Source: an uncultured Coriobacteriaceae bacterium
GTDB taxonomy: Bacteria > Actinomycetota > Coriobacteriia > Coriobacteriales > Coriobacteriaceae
Length of the DNA stretch: 64,000 bases
NCBI GenBank assembly: GCA_944320725.1
Contig: CALUIM010000002.1
Span: 62,001 to 126,000, forward strand
Direction: 5' to 3'
The position numbers were made by a program, and so were the translations under genes. The notes below the pieces were generated by a model. It did no database searches and was not told where the DNA came from. It worked only from the letters and a program-made list of their open reading frames with translations. Shown here in pieces: positions 63,296 to 64,000 of the stretch (positions within the stretch are counted from its first letter, which is position 1; each line of letters starts with the position of its first letter).

Positions 63296-64000
63296 ATGGC
63301 AGGGAAACCCATGTCGCGCGCGAAAAGGGCGCTTGTTGGAGTTGCTGTCGCGCTTGTCGTGCTTGTTGTTGTGGCAGCTGCTGCGGTGTTCGCGCTCTTT
63401 GGGCACGAGCTCAAGACGCTTGGCTCAATCGAGAAGGTGAACGACTATCCGCTCTACACCATGATCTACGATGGCGACTACGGCATCGATGAGTTCATCG
63501 AGCAGGGTGGCGCTTCGAACGATAGCGAGCTCATCGAGTTCGTGGTGAACCGCATCATGAAGGGCCTGCCCATCACGATTGAGTTGCCCGACCTGGCCTG
63601 CTCGACGTTTAACGCCACCACGGCTGAAGGCGACGCGATCTTCGGGCGCAACTTCGACCTCGAGTATTCGCCGGGCATGCTTGTGCGCTGCGACCCCGAC
63701 GATGGCTACGCGAGCGTTTCGATGGTGAACCTCGGCTTTTTGGGCTATGGCGAGGACAAGATGCCCGATGACCTTATTTCGAGCCTGACGGCGCTTGCCG
63801 CGCCCTACGCGCCGCTCGATGGCGTGAACGAGGCGGGGCTTGCTGTGGGCGTGCTGCTCATCGATACCGAGCCCACGAACCAGGAGACCGACAAGGTTGA
63901 CATCACCACCACGACGGCCATCCGCATGATGCTCGACAGCTGCGCCACGGTGGACGAGGCGCTCGCGCTGCTTGCTCAATACGATATGCATTCGAGCGCG
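63296..64000 (+). CDS. Membrane-anchored Ntn linear-amide hydrolase (choloylglycine hydrolase-like), 3'-truncated
   Basis: The frame runs open to the window edge (235 residues visible). A basic N-terminus and one hydrophobic span (about 13-36) anchor it. After a propeptide-like stretch, Cys102 in LACSTFNATTAEGDAIFGRNFDLEY is the expected catalytic N-terminal nucleophile after autoprocessing, and Arg118 matches the conserved GRN(F)D arginine. APYAPLDGVNEAGLAVGVLL follows. Family members are bile salt hydrolases, penicillin acylases and ceramidase-like enzymes; an outside-facing anchored form is atypical of bile salt hydrolases. AAGGAG precedes ATG 63296. Confidence 0.82.
   Translation, partial: MAGKPMSRAKRALVGVAVALVVLVVVAAAAVFALFGHELKTLGSIEKVNDYPLYTMIYDGDYGIDEFIEQGGASNDSELIEFVVNRIMKGLPITIELPDLACSTFNATTAEGDAIFGRNFDLEYSPGMLVRCDPDDGYASVSMVNLGFLGYGEDKMPDDLISSLTALAAPYAPLDGVNEAGLAVGVLLIDTEPTNQETDKVDITTTTAIRMMLDSCATVDEALALLAQYDMHSSA

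Overview
The window is about 60% G+C and gene-dense, with strong Shine-Dalgarno sites and frequent GTG starts. A grpE-dnaJ-hspR group with a separate clpB, a PASTA-kinase/PP2C/FHA cell-wall signalling locus, mannose-type PTS genes and several small intestinal-type metabolic operons point to a Coriobacteriia actinomycete, probably Collinsella or a close relative. This placement is inference from gene content; no rRNA is present.

Layout. 1-2.1 kb: end of a chaperone operon (grpE, dnaJ, hspR). 2.2-4.9 kb: a cysteine hydrolase and an xpt-pbuX xanthine salvage pair. 4.9-8.6 kb: a LysR regulator divergent from a cyclophilin-like / aldo-keto reductase / CMD-cupin / flavodoxin redox cluster. 8.6-9.0 kb: a 180-bp cassette bounded by perfect 25-bp inverted repeats. 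9.0-13.2 kb: small genes and clpB. 13.3-15.5 kb: agmatine deiminase divergent from a LuxR-type regulator. 15.7-21.7 kb: a polytopic membrane protein divergent from hypB, a 930-residue Fe-S flavoprotein and hypA, then a TetR regulator; a duplicated 15-bp operator lies in the divergent promoter region. 21.9 kb: tRNA-Arg(CCU).

22-32.7 kb: a minus-strand operon containing a membrane Ser/Thr kinase with a polytopic C-terminus, two FHA proteins, a PP2C phosphatase, a single-polypeptide RodA-PBP fusion and a PASTA kinase. 33-44.3 kb: dnaX, ybaB and recR, normally neighbours, are separated by a 7-kb GntR-controlled cassette: amidohydrolase, PTS EIIA/B/C/D, a second degenerate amidohydrolase, an eIF-2B-like protein and a BtpA/SgcQ protein. 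This looks like an uncharacterised carbohydrate pathway and is the best candidate for new biology here.

44.3-53.8 kb: usp, uppP, deoC, an acetyltransferase, recQ, an oxidoreductase-metA pair, a transketolase C-terminal remnant and two FSA-type transaldolases in opposite orientation around a palindrome-rich spacer. 53.9-64 kb: an M16C protease, a DMT transporter, an acidic surface protein, an AAA/DUF4143-type ATPase with a four-half-site operator, an M32 carboxypeptidase and the start of a membrane-anchored Ntn amide hydrolase. Related hairpin repeats recur between genes from 52.7 to 61.6 kb.

Start sites were chosen from Shine-Dalgarno position and family N-termini. No CRISPR array, rRNA, transposase or integrase gene was recognised.
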